DNA from: Bacteroidales bacterium
GTDB taxonomy: Bacteria > Bacteroidota > Bacteroidia > Bacteroidales > UBA4181
NCBI GenBank assembly: GCA_031270985.1
Contig: JAISWR010000003.1
Span: forward strand, 1 to 34,287
Length of the DNA stretch: 34,287 nucleotides
Direction of reading: 5' to 3'
Under the pieces are notes generated by a model. It saw only the letters and a list, made by a program, of their open reading frames with translations, was not told the DNA's origin and did no database searches. Both the position numbers and the translations under genes were made by a program. Below are positions 16,245 to 24,594 of the stretch, one piece after another; within the stretch, counting starts at the first letter, position 1; each line of letters opens with the position of its first letter.

Positions 16245-18095
16245 TCATTCCTCGTAAAATTGTTGTAAAAGATGTCGGTAGGACGAAAAAATCTTGGATT
16301 TGGAGAGGAAACCGATATATTTTTTGTTTTCCACCACAGGCAGGTTCCATGCGCCGGTTTTTTCAAATTTGTCCATTACGGCGTCCATTGTTTCGCCTGC
16401 TTCGATCTTTGCCGGCGCTGGGGTGAGCAGTTCGGACACCGTAGTGATTTTATACTGCTGGGGGTCGAAAATGATGTCGCGGATGTTGTCCAGCAGTACC
16501 ACGCCGATAAAGTTTGTGTTGTGGTCAATCACCGGGAAGATGTTTCGTTTGGACTTTGAGATGCATTTCACGAGGTCGCCCAGCGTGTTTTCGGGGCGGA
16601 CGCAGATAAAATCCTTTTCGATGAGTTTGTTGGTTTTCAGCAGGGTAAGGATGGCTTTGTCCTTGTCGTGGGTAATCAGTTCGCCGCGTTTTGCCAGCCG
16701 GCTGGTGTAGATGGAATGGGGTTCGATGTATTGGGAGGTGATGAAAGCGAAGGCTGCGGTGAGGCTTATCGGCAGGAAGAGCGCATGTCCTCCGGTGATG
16801 TCGGTAATCAGGAAGATGGCGGTGAGCGGCGCGTGCATAACGCCGGCCATCATGCCGGCCATTCCGGCGAGCACAAAGTTTTTGTCGCTCACCCAGAAGA
16901 TGGGTATCTTGTTGATGACGTTGGCAAGGATGAAGCCGGACACGCCTCCCATGAAAAGCGTCGGAGCGAAGATGCCGCCTACGCCTCCGCTGCCTGTGGT
17001 GACCGCCATAGCAATCACTTTCAACAGCAACACCGCCGACAGAAATACCAGCAGCCATGCGTGGTCGTTTTTCAGGCTGCTGAAGATGCTGTTATCCAGC
17101 AGATCTGCGGAGTTCCCGCTCAAAATCATTTTCAGGGCTTCATAGCCTTCGCCAAACAGCGGCGGGCAGATGAAAATCAGCAATCCCACCACTGCACTGC
17201 CTATGAACAGCCGCTGGAAAATCAGGACTTTTTTCCCCGTAATCTCTTCTTTCACAAACCGTCCGGCGGACTTGTCCCATCTGAAATAAATCTTGCCCAT
17301 TTTGTCCATCATCCGCTCGATGTATTTGGTGATGCGCGTAAAATAGATGGAAATGAATCCTGTAAAGAATCCCAGCACGATGTAGTACGGGAGGTTTTTC
17401 AGGATGAGCGGGTCCATCACCGTGAAGGAAAACACCACGCCTTTGCCCATCAACAGCCACGAAACGGCTGTTGCGGTGATTGCGGAAATCAACAGCGGGA
17501 TGATGGAGGCGGTGGTCAAGTCAAGCATCAGCACTTCGAGGGCAAACACCACTGCCGCTACCGGCGCTGAAAAAATCCCGCCGATAGCGCCCGCCGCGCC
17601 GCAGCCCACCAGCAAGGTGGTGGTGTTGTAGTTCAGCCGGAACCATTGACCGATGCCGGATCCGATAGCCGAACCGGTGAGCACGATGGGGGATTCCAGT
17701 CCTGCCGACCCTCCGAAACCGACCGTAAGCGACGAACCAATCATGGACGAATAGGTGTTGTGCGACTGCAAACGGCTGTTTCTCTTCGATATGGAGAACA
17801 GGATGCGCGTAATACCGTGTACAATATCTTCTTTCACGAAAAATTTGACGAACAGCACCGTCAGCAGGATACCTGCGAACGGCAACACGAAATACAGCCA
17901 GTTGGCGGAGTGGAGATGAATGGTTCCCGTAAAAAAACGAGTCAGCTCATGCACGATGTTTTTCAAGAGTACCGCTGCCAGCCCTGTCAGGATGCCAATT
18001 ATGGCGCTCAACAGGACTATAAGCCGCTGGTTCGGAATATTTCGCGTGATCCACTGGGTGATTTTGATGTGGATAACTTTGACGGAGGTGTTCAC
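16245..18095 (-). CDS. CLC family chloride channel/transporter with C-terminal CBS domains
   Basis: This 616-residue membrane protein has the CLC fold in about residues 20-470 and a cytoplasmic pair of CBS domains at about 490-610. Aligning by eye with E. coli ClcA, the gating glutamate is E134 (GLESP, ClcA GREGP), the GGIFAP filter motif is at 373-378, and the pore tyrosine is Y463 (SIYTSRL). The serine of GSGIP is not kept; the matching place reads HGIT (93-96). The inner proton glutamate (ClcA E203) appears replaced by valine (FALEVL, V188), as in animal CLC channels. It may therefore work as a chloride channel or a weakly coupled exchanger. The start lies 12 bp after smpB, suggesting one operon. 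Confidence 0.95.
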   Translation of the reverse strand: MNTSVKVIHIKITQWITRNIPNQRLIVLLSAIIGILTGLAAVLLKNIVHELTRFFTGTIHLHSANWLYFVLPFAGILLTVLFVKFFVKEDIVHGITRILFSISKRNSRLQSHNTYSSMIGSSLTVGFGGSAGLESPIVLTGSAIGSGIGQWFRLNYNTTTLLVGCGAAGAIGGIFSAPVAAVVFALEVLMLDLTTASIIPLLISAITATAVSWLLMGKGVVFSFTVMDPLILKNLPYYIVLGFFTGFISIYFTRITKYIERMMDKMGKIYFRWDKSAGRFVKEEITGKKVLIFQRLFIGSAVVGLLIFICPPLFGEGYEALKMILSGNSADLLDNSIFSSLKNDHAWLLVFLSAVLLLKVIAMAVTTGSGGVGGIFAPTLFMGGVSGFILANVINKIPIFWVSDKNFVLAGMAGMMAGVMHAPLTAIFLITDITGGHALFLPISLTAAFAFITSQYIEPHSIYTSRLAKRGELITHDKDKAILTLLKTNKLIEKDFICVRPENTLGDLVKCISKSKRNIFPVIDHNTNFIGVVLLDNIRDIIFDPQQYKITTVSELLTPAPAKIEAGETMDAVMDKFEKTGAWNLPVVENKKYIGFLSKSKIFSSYRHLLQQFYEE

Positions 18096-18107
18096 AAGCG
18101 CACTGAA

Positions 18108-18560
18108 TTATATTTTTCTCACTCTGTCCAATTCCCGTTCGGTATCTTTCCGTTTAAGGTCTTGACGTTTGTCGTACAGTTTTTTCCCTCGCGACAGTGC
18201 GATTTCCATCTTTGCCAAGCCCCGTTCGTTGAGAAACGTCCTGATGGCGATGATGGTCAATCCTTTGTCCTGCGATTTGCGCTCCAGTTTGTTGAGTTCC
18301 TTTCGCGTCAGCAACAGTTTACGTTCCCGTCTGGAATTATGATTGTTGCATGTGCCCCACCGGTATTCGGCGATGTGCATTCCTTGTATCCACAGTTCGT
18401 TGTTGCGAAAAAAGCAATAAGCATCCGTCAGATTGGCTTTACCCTCTCTGACGGATTTGATTTCGGTGCCGAGCAACTGTATGCCCGCAACGTATTTTTC
18501 CAGAAATTCGTATTCGAACGCCGCTTTTTTGTTTTTGATATTGATGTGCGGTTGTTCCAT
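18108..18560 (-). CDS. smpB: SsrA-binding protein SmpB
   Basis: A complete 150-residue SmpB, the tmRNA partner that brings SsrA RNA to stalled ribosomes in trans-translation. The hallmark N-terminal strands ([20 protein letters not shown]) lead into [15 protein letters not shown], followed by the [13 protein letters not shown] segment and the basic C-terminal tail [16 protein letters not shown], which inserts in the mRNA channel. The start ATG gives the canonical length. It lies 16 bp after the outer-membrane protein gene and 12 bp before the CLC gene. No ssrA gene was seen in the window. Confidence 0.98.
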   Translation of the reverse strand: MEQPHINIKNKKAAFEYEFLEKYVAGIQLLGTEIKSVREGKANLTDAYCFFRNNELWIQGMHIAEYRWGTCNNHNSRRERKLLLTRKELNKLERKSQDKGLTIIAIRTFLNERGLAKMEIALSRGKKLYDKRQDLKRKDTERELDRVRKI

Positions 18561-18576
18561 TACGTTTTCTGCAAAT

Positions 18577-19116
18577 TTAGAATGTCAAACTTATTCCCGC
18601 ATTGAGGCACAACACACTGTAGCCCATTTCGGCAAATACCGACATCCTGTCGGAAAACAGAAACCGGCAACCGGCAAGTATACCCAAATCAGGCGAAATA
18701 TTGGAATGGTCGAGAGTAGCGGCATTGTCTGGATATTTCCACTTCTCGATACGGACGCCGGGCATCAGCACTCCGTATGCTTCAAAATAGCGTGTAACGG
18801 AATAGCGGTAAGTCGCCCTCGCTGCAATCATCACGGAAGTTAATGTCTTATCGCCGTCGAAAATCGTTACGCCGATGCCTTTATATTCCCATTTTCTTCC
18901 CGAGATGCCAAAATATCCGCCTACGGTGAAGATACCCGGCCCCCAATGGTCAATCACACCGTAGTCGAAACTGACGCTGCCGCCCAGCCCGGGCGCTACG
19001 CCGACGCCAAGATTCAAAATGCCGCTACCATTGGCAATGTCCTGCTGCGCCTGCAATGAAGGTATGCACATCATGCATACAAAGACAAAAAATATAATTC
19101 GTTGTGTTCGTTTCAT
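18577..19116 (-). CDS. Small outer-membrane beta-barrel candidate, function unknown
   Basis: A 179-residue protein with a clear signal peptide ending near SLQAQQ (about residue 24). The mature part alternates polar and hydrophobic residues with many Gly, Tyr and Phe and ends in GISLTF, a terminal phenylalanine typical of outer-membrane barrels. It resembles generic eight-strand porin-like or opacity-like proteins. I cannot name a specific family. It precedes smpB by 16 bp and follows the hyfE-like gene after a 116-base gap that holds nothing else recognisable. Confidence 0.8.
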   Translation of the reverse strand: MKRTQRIIFFVFVCMMCIPSLQAQQDIANGSGILNLGVGVAPGLGGSVSFDYGVIDHWGPGIFTVGGYFGISGRKWEYKGIGVTIFDGDKTLTSVMIAARATYRYSVTRYFEAYGVLMPGVRIEKWKYPDNAATLDHSNISPDLGILAGCRFLFSDRMSVFAEMGYSVLCLNAGISLTF

Positions 19117-19232
19117 TTTTTTTTCAATTTAAATTATATTTCTTTCCGCTAAAATCGTGCCAAAAATTGTTGCCGCCTAAAAGTTTCATACCGAAAGCGT
19201 TTTGACAAGCCAAGCCGTTCTTCGTACGGTGT

Positions 19233-19871
19233 TCAATCTCTCAAGTGGTTCAGCTGTTCCACGTCGGATTCCCGAAATACGTCGCCGATTTTGTTGGCAA
19301 AGATGCCCAACACAAGTATGCTGACAAAAATATCCAACAGGATGCCGCTGTTGACCATCATCGGCATTTCGTTGCCTACAGCCAGCGACAACACAAAGAT
19401 GCCGTTCTCGATGACCAGATACCCCATCACATGGGTAATCAGTTTTTTGCGTGAAATGATGATGAACAGCCCCACGAAAACCGTTGAAACGGCTGCCGCA
19501 AAAAACATTGCGTCCAGATGTCCCATGTCGCTGTCGGCAATGGTGCCTGCGCCCAGAAAGGAACCCGCCAGCAAAAAGGTGATGATGATGAGCGACACAA
19601 AATTGGGGACAAACGGTTCCGCCTCGCGTGTGATTTTGTTCTTCCTAATGATGTTTTTCATAAATAAAGGTATGGCAAGCGTTTTGAAAATCAGGGTTTC
19701 CGCAAGCACAAACAGTAAGTTATTCCAACTCATGTCGTGCAATTGCAGGTAAGCCGCCCCCGTCAGCAACACTCCCTGCACCATCAGGATATTGATATAA
19801 GTAAACAAACGGTTAGCTATCCCTATGTAGAGCAGCGTGATGAGAAAAACGACCAGAAGAACGTGCGCCAT
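19233..19871 (-). CDS. Hydrogenase-4 component E-like (NuoK-related) membrane subunit
   Basis: A 212-residue protein made almost wholly of hydrophobic helices (about seven). The conserved C-terminal portion (KKLITHVMGYLVIENGIFVLSLAVG) and the ending LVLGIFANKIGDVF are characteristic of HyfE, a subunit whose second half resembles NuoK of complex I. The glutamate in YLVIENGIF is conserved in NuoK-like subunits and takes part in proton translocation. Length fits the family. It follows the hyfC-like gene by 24 bp. The expected downstream partners hyfF, hyfG and hyfI (antiporter-like, catalytic large and small subunits) are not here. Confidence 0.88.
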   Translation of the reverse strand: MAHVLLVVFLITLLYIGIANRLFTYINILMVQGVLLTGAAYLQLHDMSWNNLLFVLAETLIFKTLAIPLFMKNIIRKNKITREAEPFVPNFVSLIIITFLLAGSFLGAGTIADSDMGHLDAMFFAAAVSTVFVGLFIIISRKKLITHVMGYLVIENGIFVLSLAVGNEMPMMVNSGILLDIFVSILVLGIFANKIGDVFRESDVEQLNHLRD

Positions 19872-19895
19872 GATGATATTGATATGTCAGTGAAA

Positions 19896-20798
19896 TTATT
19901 GTCGCATCATCAGCAATACTCCGAAAGAAATCAGCAGACTGAGCGAGGTGAGCGCAAAAACGAACTGCGCGTTGTGGCTCATGCGAAAACGTGCGCCGAA
20001 TGATTCGACGCATCCTATGATGACGGCGGAAAGCGCCTGGACAGCAAAAAACACCAACGCCTGTAACCATAATGACCATGAATGGTTGATGAAAAAATTA
20101 GCAATCAGCGTGCCGAAAACCGCAAATTTTAACGTGCCGGCATACATGATAAGCCCCAAATCGAAACCGCTGTTGTCCAAAATCATCACTTCGTGCACCA
20201 TCGTCAATTCCAGATGCGTTTTGGGATCGTCCACCGGCACGCGGCTGTTTTCCACCGCCACAATCAGCAGCAGTACAGATCCCGCCAGCGCCGCCAGCGC
20301 ATAAGATGCAGGCTCCGAAAAATGAAACGCCGCGAAGATGTCGAAAAATGATGTATAACCTGTCAGCAGGGCGAACGATCCCATCAAAACAAAAAAAGCA
20401 GGTTCGGCAAGCATGGAAAATATTGCTTCGCGGCTGGCGCCCATACCTTCAAAACTGCTCCCCGTGTCGAGCGCCATCAAAATCATGAAAAACCTGCTCA
20501 TCGCCAGCATATACGCAAATACCACGAAATCACCGTCAAACGACAGCAAACCTTTGCTACTGCCAAACGGCGTCAAAAACGCGGCAAACAATACGGCGGA
20601 AAAATAAATCACCGGCGCCCACCGAAAAATCGGCGTGGTAGTGTGGCTGTACACTGCTCCCTTGCGGAACAGCCTCAGGTAATCATATATCGGTTGCAGG
20701 ATGCGCGCCCCTTTACGACCCGACAGTATGCCCTTAGTGCGTCCAATGATGCCCGCAAAAAATAGACTGGCAACAACGATAAGAACAAGGCTCAGCAT
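19896..20798 (-). CDS. Hydrogenase-4 component C-like (NuoH-related) membrane subunit
   Basis: A 300-residue polytopic membrane protein of the NuoH/HyfC family, the subunit that links peripheral catalytic modules to the proton-pumping arm in complex I and group 4 hydrogenases. Diagnostic segments are SSFEGMGASRE (114-124) and ENSRVPVDDPKTHLELTMVHE (183-203), which form the quinone-side loops in complex I relatives. Length is normal. The gene usually placed before it, hyfB (NuoL-like), is absent; an LptE-like gene lies upstream instead. A TATCTTTG box at 20814-20821 could be its own promoter. No Ni-Fe or Fe-S subunit gene occurs in the window. Confidence 0.9.
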   Translation of the reverse strand: MLSLVLIVVASLFFAGIIGRTKGILSGRKGARILQPIYDYLRLFRKGAVYSHTTTPIFRWAPVIYFSAVLFAAFLTPFGSSKGLLSFDGDFVVFAYMLAMSRFFMILMALDTGSSFEGMGASREAIFSMLAEPAFFVLMGSFALLTGYTSFFDIFAAFHFSEPASYALAALAGSVLLLIVAVENSRVPVDDPKTHLELTMVHEVMILDNSGFDLGLIMYAGTLKFAVFGTLIANFFINHSWSLWLQALVFFAVQALSAVIIGCVESFGARFRMSHNAQFVFALTSLSLLISFGVLLMMRQ

Positions 20799-20813
20799 AG
20801 TGATAAATTTTTA

Positions 20814-20821
20814 CAAAGATA
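20814..20821 (-). promoter_or_regulatory. Candidate -7 promoter box before the hyfC-like gene
   Basis: TATCTTTG on the minus strand fits TAnnTTTG and lies 16 bases before the start codon, implying a very short leader. No -33 TTTG at standard spacing was found. Confidence 0.35.
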
Positions 20822-20985
20822 CATGTTTCCCATGAATTTTTAATTAAATGGAACAAACACATCTTTGGGCGGGGTTTTCAACCGTTCCACTACCGGCTAT
20901 ATCAATAATCCACCGGATAATTTTCATGCCAAACCTCATGGGCGGGGTCAAAAATAAGTTTGTTATATCGTTATACAGATGTGCG

Positions 20986-21486
20986 TTACCACGAGGAGAA
21001 TGCCGCGTTGAAGATATCGTCCATCAACTGTTCCATGATTTCGTCCACAAGGTCGTTTTCCACCGAAGCAAAGGAGGTACCGCTGGAAAATTCGGAAAAA
21101 CGGGAGAAGGATTTTTCATAACCGTATTCGGGTTTCACTTCGTTGGTGAATTTTACTTTTACCGTTACGGTCAAGCGGTCTTTGGCAGGGAGTCCGGAAG
21201 CCTGAACCGCTTGAGGCTGCACATTGTAGCCGGTGATTTCGCCTTCAAACAATACGTCGGCATTGCTATTCACCAGCGAGAGGGACGTGTTCGACTGTAT
21301 TTTGTCTTTCAGCGCTTCGGTGACCAAATAACTGAGCCGTGGATTGACGATTTCAGCTCTGTTTTCAAAATAATTGACCTGACAGGTTTTAGCCGTTCCC
21401 ACCGATGCTCCGGACATGTTGAAAGTAATGCGTCCACAAGCGCAGAGAATCAACGGTATGCTGAAAATGATGACAAGTTTTTTCAT
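20986..21486 (-). CDS. lptE: LptE-like lipopolysaccharide-assembly lipoprotein
   Basis: A 166-residue lipoprotein with signal MKKLVIIFSIPLILCAC (lipid Cys17). The mature part begins GRITFNMSGASVGTAKTCQVNYFENRAEIVNPRLS and then resembles the LptE family as found in Bacteroidota, where LptE plugs LptD to insert lipopolysaccharide in the outer membrane. Resemblance to enterobacterial LptE is weak, so the assignment rests on the Bacteroidota family and gene order: this gene commonly follows a receiver-less sigma-54 activator, as here with an 11-bp gap. The secG gene that often follows in Bacteroidales is missing. Function beyond family level is inferred. Confidence 0.8.
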   Translation of the reverse strand: MKKLVIIFSIPLILCACGRITFNMSGASVGTAKTCQVNYFENRAEIVNPRLSYLVTEALKDKIQSNTSLSLVNSNADVLFEGEITGYNVQPQAVQASGLPAKDRLTVTVKVKFTNEVKPEYGYEKSFSRFSEFSSGTSFASVENDLVDEIMEQLMDDIFNAAFSSW

Positions 21487-21497
21487 AGGTTCAATGT

Positions 21498-22670
21498 TTA
21501 CTCCAGTCCATATTCTTTGATTTTACGGTACAGCGTTCGTTCGGAAATGCCGAGTTCCCGCGCTGCATTGCGACGGCGTCCGTCGTATTTTTCCAACGCT
21601 TTGCTGATGAGTTCGGCTTCTTTTTCCGAAAGGGACAGCGGTTCGTGGTGTTCTTCCAGCATGTCGGTATCCTCTATTTCCGTATTGGATACAGGCATTG
21701 CCCGCCGACGCGGCATGTCCACATAACCCGTATCCGCATCGCCGTGCATGATTCCGGACACTAACCGTTTCAGCTCGTTCACGTCGTTACGCATGTCAAA
21801 GAGGATTTTGTACAGGATTTCCCGATCGGAAGAGAATGATTTTTCGTCTGCCTTATTGTCGTACAATGCCGGCAGCATGGAATAGGCTTGTGCCGGCAGA
21901 TATTGCTGCAGTGTCGCGGCATTGATGGTTCGTTGCTGCTCAATAATGGAAATCTGTTCGGTGACGTTTTTCAGTTGACGTATGTTTCCCGGCCAGCGGC
22001 ACGCCAGCAATTCTTCTTGCGCATCTTCGGTGAGCTGGATAGAAGGCATCCTGTATTTTTCTGCGAAATCGGCGGCAAATCTCCGGAACAGCAGGTAGAT
22101 ATCCTCCTTACGTTCACGGAGCGGCTGAATGTAAACAGGTACGGCGTTCAGGCGGTAATAGAGGTCTTCCCTGAATTTTCCCCGTGCAACAGCCTCCGGG
22201 ATATTGACGTTTGTGGCGGCAATGACGCGCACATCGGTTTTTGCCGTTTTGGATGATCCGACCCTCATGTATTCGCCCGATTCCAGCACGCGCAACAGGC
22301 GTACTTGCGTAGGCATAGGCAAGTCAGCTACTTCATCGAGAAAAATCGTACCGCCGTTTGCCACCTCGAAGTATCCTTTACGGCTTTCGGATGCACCCGT
22401 AAACGACCCTTTTTCATGCCCGAAAAGTTCCGAATCAATAGTGCCTTCCGGTATGGCGCCGCAGTTGACGGCAATATACGCGCCGTGTTTGCGGGCGCTG
22501 TTCAGGTGAATGATTTGTGGGAACACTTCCTTACCTACGCCGCTTTCGCCGGTAATAAGCACCGATAAATCCGTAGGCGCTACCTGTATGGCAATATCAA
22601 TCGCCCTGTTGATTGACGGAGTGTTGCCGATAATGCCGAAGCGCTGCTTGATTCTTTGAATATCGTCCAT
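21498..22670 (-). CDS. Sigma-54-dependent transcriptional activator lacking a receiver domain
   Basis: A 390-residue bacterial enhancer-binding protein. The AAA+ domain starts almost at the N-terminus, with Walker A GESGVGKE (41-48), the sigma-54 contact loop GSFTGA (88-93, a variant of GAFTGA), and Walker B GGTIFLDE (106-113). A linker follows, then a Fis-type helix-turn-helix at the C-terminus (about 350-387, RRNAARELGISERTLYRKIKEY). No response-regulator, GAF or PAS domain precedes the ATPase, so control probably comes through a partner protein or expression level. It starts 3 bp after the sufD stop and continues into lptE, so it may be transcribed with both. Its targets cannot be read from the sequence. 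Confidence 0.95.
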   Translation of the reverse strand: MDDIQRIKQRFGIIGNTPSINRAIDIAIQVAPTDLSVLITGESGVGKEVFPQIIHLNSARKHGAYIAVNCGAIPEGTIDSELFGHEKGSFTGASESRKGYFEVANGGTIFLDEVADLPMPTQVRLLRVLESGEYMRVGSSKTAKTDVRVIAATNVNIPEAVARGKFREDLYYRLNAVPVYIQPLRERKEDIYLLFRRFAADFAEKYRMPSIQLTEDAQEELLACRWPGNIRQLKNVTEQISIIEQQRTINAATLQQYLPAQAYSMLPALYDNKADEKSFSSDREILYKILFDMRNDVNELKRLVSGIMHGDADTGYVDMPRRRAMPVSNTEIEDTDMLEEHHEPLSLSEKEAELISKALEKYDGRRRNAARELGISERTLYRKIKEYGLE

Positions 22671-22673
22671 ATT

Positions 22674-23654
22674 TTATTTATATTTCATGATTTGCAGATG
22701 CTGTAATATTCTTTGTTTCACCGCTGGAGAGGCTATGTCTTTCAGCAATTCTTCCGCCAATGCCTGCAACAATATTTTACGGGCTTCGGCCTCTCCTATC
22801 CCCCTTGAACGAAGGTAAAACACGGCTTCTGCATCCAATTGCCCCACAGTGGCGCCGTGACTGCATTTCACATCGTCGGCATATATTTCCAATTGTGGCG
22901 TGATGTTCATTTTTGTTTCCGGATGCAGCAGGATATTGCTGCTTCGCTGGTATGCCGTTGTTTTTTGCGCATTTGCGCTCACAACGATGCGTCCTGTAAA
23001 ATCACCTGTGGACGTTCCCGAAAGGATATGCCGAAACAACTGGTTGCTGCTGCATTCGGGCGATGCGTGTGTTATGTCCACATGGTTGGCGGCATGTTCC
23101 GCTTCTTTTGTAAAGGTCAGCCCCCGCACGACGTGTTCCGCATCCTTTCCTGCGAGTGTTGCGTCCAACGTATTCCGGACATTGCCGAACGTTACGCAGT
23201 GCACACTCATACGCGAAGATGACGCCTGCCACGCCTTGATGTGCGTGGACACACTTTTTTGTCCGCCTTGCTGCAATCGCACCATGTGCAGCGAGGCAGC
23301 CTCGTCCAGCCGTATGGTGGTTGCATCCTCTTCGTTGCTGTCGTATACCAGCACGTCGGCAACGCCTCCCGAAGCGATGTATATCAGGTTGTTGCCACCG
23401 GAGGAACGGATCAGCAAAGGCTTGTCGGAATGCTTTCCGCAGGGCACATACAGCATAAATCCGTTGATGCTTGCGGCATCCGTTACGGAAGCGTGAATAC
23501 GGCAATGTCGTAAAAAAATCTCCATGCTGCCGAATTTCTCAACAATGCCGGCACGATTGCCCGCCACAATACCGTTCCATTCTTCATACACCGCCTTCGT
23601 TGCGTCCGCTACGAACCGATAAACGTCTTGTTCAGGAATTGACAAGCCATTCAT
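22674..23654 (-). CDS. sufD: SufD, Fe-S cluster assembly protein (short form)
   Basis: The C-terminal half is clear SufD: NQLFRHILSGTSTGDFTGRIVVSANAQKTTAYQRSSNILLHPETKMNITPQLEIYADDVKCSHGATVGQLDAEAVFYLRSRGI, the family signature. SufD forms the SufBC2D scaffold that assembles Fe-S clusters. At 326 residues it is about 100 residues shorter than typical Bacteroidales SufD (near 440-450), mostly missing the N-terminal helical region and the C-terminal tail. Residues 1-100 are poorly matched. The reading frame is intact and the start overlaps the sufC stop by 23 bp, which is normal for the operon. SufB, SufS and SufE genes are not in the window. It could be a reduced but functional subunit. Confidence 0.88.
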   Translation of the reverse strand: MNGLSIPEQDVYRFVADATKAVYEEWNGIVAGNRAGIVEKFGSMEIFLRHCRIHASVTDAASINGFMLYVPCGKHSDKPLLIRSSGGNNLIYIASGGVADVLVYDSNEEDATTIRLDEAASLHMVRLQQGGQKSVSTHIKAWQASSSRMSVHCVTFGNVRNTLDATLAGKDAEHVVRGLTFTKEAEHAANHVDITHASPECSSNQLFRHILSGTSTGDFTGRIVVSANAQKTTAYQRSSNILLHPETKMNITPQLEIYADDVKCSHGATVGQLDAEAVFYLRSRGIGEAEARKILLQALAEELLKDIASPAVKQRILQHLQIMKYK

Positions 23655-24375
23655 ATCCTTTGGATTCTAATTCGAGCGCCAACTCTTTCCCTGCAGACTT
23701 GATGATGCACCCGTCAGCCATTACATGGACGACGTCGGGGACGATATAGTCCAGCAGCCGCTGGTAATGCGTGATGACGATCGTAGCGCTGTCCGGTCTT
23801 TTCAGCATGGTGACGCCGTTTGCCACTATGCGCAAAGCGTCAATATCCAGCCCGCTGTCGGTCTCATCAAGTATTGCCAAAGTAGGTTCCAGCATGGCCA
23901 TTTGGAATATTTCATTGCGTTTTTTTTCACCGCCCGAAAAACCTTCGTTCACCGACCGATTGATGAGCGAGGACTCCAAGCCCACCAATTCGGCTTTTTC
24001 GCGCATGCGTTTTAAAAATTCCGAAGCGGTCAACAGGGGTAAATTCCTGTATTTACGCTGTTCGTTCACAGCGATTTTCATGAAATTTGCCATACTTACG
24101 CCCGGAATTTCCACGGGATACTGAAAACTAAGAAATACGCCCTTTCGCGCGCGTTCTTCGGGTGAAAATTGCAGTAAATCCGTTCCTTCAAAAAACACCT
24201 CGCCTTGTGTGACCTCGTAACCGCTACGCCCCGTAAGGACGGCAGCCAGTGTGCTTTTGCCCGCGCCGTTGGGTCCCATGATGGCATGCACTTCGCCTGC
24301 TTTCACTTCGAGGTTCACTCCTTTCAATATCTTGTTCCCGTAAACGGAAGTATGCAAATTGCGAATAGATAACAT
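23632..24375 (-). CDS. sufC: SufC, Fe-S cluster assembly ATPase
   Basis: A 247-residue ABC-type ATPase that powers the SufBCD scaffold in the cytoplasm. Walker A GPNGAGKST lies at 34-42, followed by the SufC-type Q-loop segment FLSFQYPVEIPGVSMANF. The signature NEGFSGGEKKRNEI and Walker B with LAILDETDSGLD (a SufC hallmark) come next, and the C-terminus includes VITHYQRLLDYI, also diagnostic for SufC. Length is standard. In most Bacteroidales sufB precedes it directly; here a 220-base gap and then the PLP enzyme gene lie upstream, so SufB must be encoded elsewhere. Confidence 0.98.
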   Translation of the reverse strand: MLSIRNLHTSVYGNKILKGVNLEVKAGEVHAIMGPNGAGKSTLAAVLTGRSGYEVTQGEVFFEGTDLLQFSPEERARKGVFLSFQYPVEIPGVSMANFMKIAVNEQRKYRNLPLLTASEFLKRMREKAELVGLESSLINRSVNEGFSGGEKKRNEIFQMAMLEPTLAILDETDSGLDIDALRIVANGVTMLKRPDSATIVITHYQRLLDYIVPDVVHVMADGCIIKSAGKELALELESKGYEWLVNS

Positions 24376-24397
24376 CTCGTTTCAAATAATAACCGCA

Positions 24398-24405
24398 CAA
24401 AATTA
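24398..24405 (-). promoter_or_regulatory. Candidate -7 promoter box before sufC
   Basis: TAATTTTG on the minus strand matches TAnnTTTG and lies 22 bases before the sufC ATG, at a plausible spacing for a short leader. It suggests that sufC is the first gene of its transcript. The remaining gap to 24594 has only weak GC-rich inverted repeats. Confidence 0.45.
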
Positions 24406-24594
24406 CATGAAAAACTGCCGATTTCCAAGCGCGGGCAAATAAAATTCGGAGAGGGGGATAAACAAGTATAACGATTTGTCGGAAAACGACTGTTTTCGGA
24501 AGTGTTGGAAACCACAGTACTCCGCCCTGCACGGATTTTTGAGCAGGGAACGGTTATCCGGCAAAACCGGACAGCGCGCCGGATTTTTAGCACC

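Noticed and set aside
16668-17570. Plus-strand frame of 300 codons opposite the CLC gene
   Set aside because: Antisense shadow, His/Gln/Asp-rich composition from reversed membrane-protein codons, no domain.
19117-19232. Remnant of hyfF after the hyfE-like gene
   Set aside because: I looked for antiporter-like sequence in the gap and found only a short open stretch with stops and no recognisable motif.
20822-20985. Remnant of secG or hyfB between the LptE-like and hyfC-like genes
   Set aside because: No hydrophobic reading frame is visible; the gap shows only two GGGCGGGGT copies about 75 bases apart, too little to call a feature.
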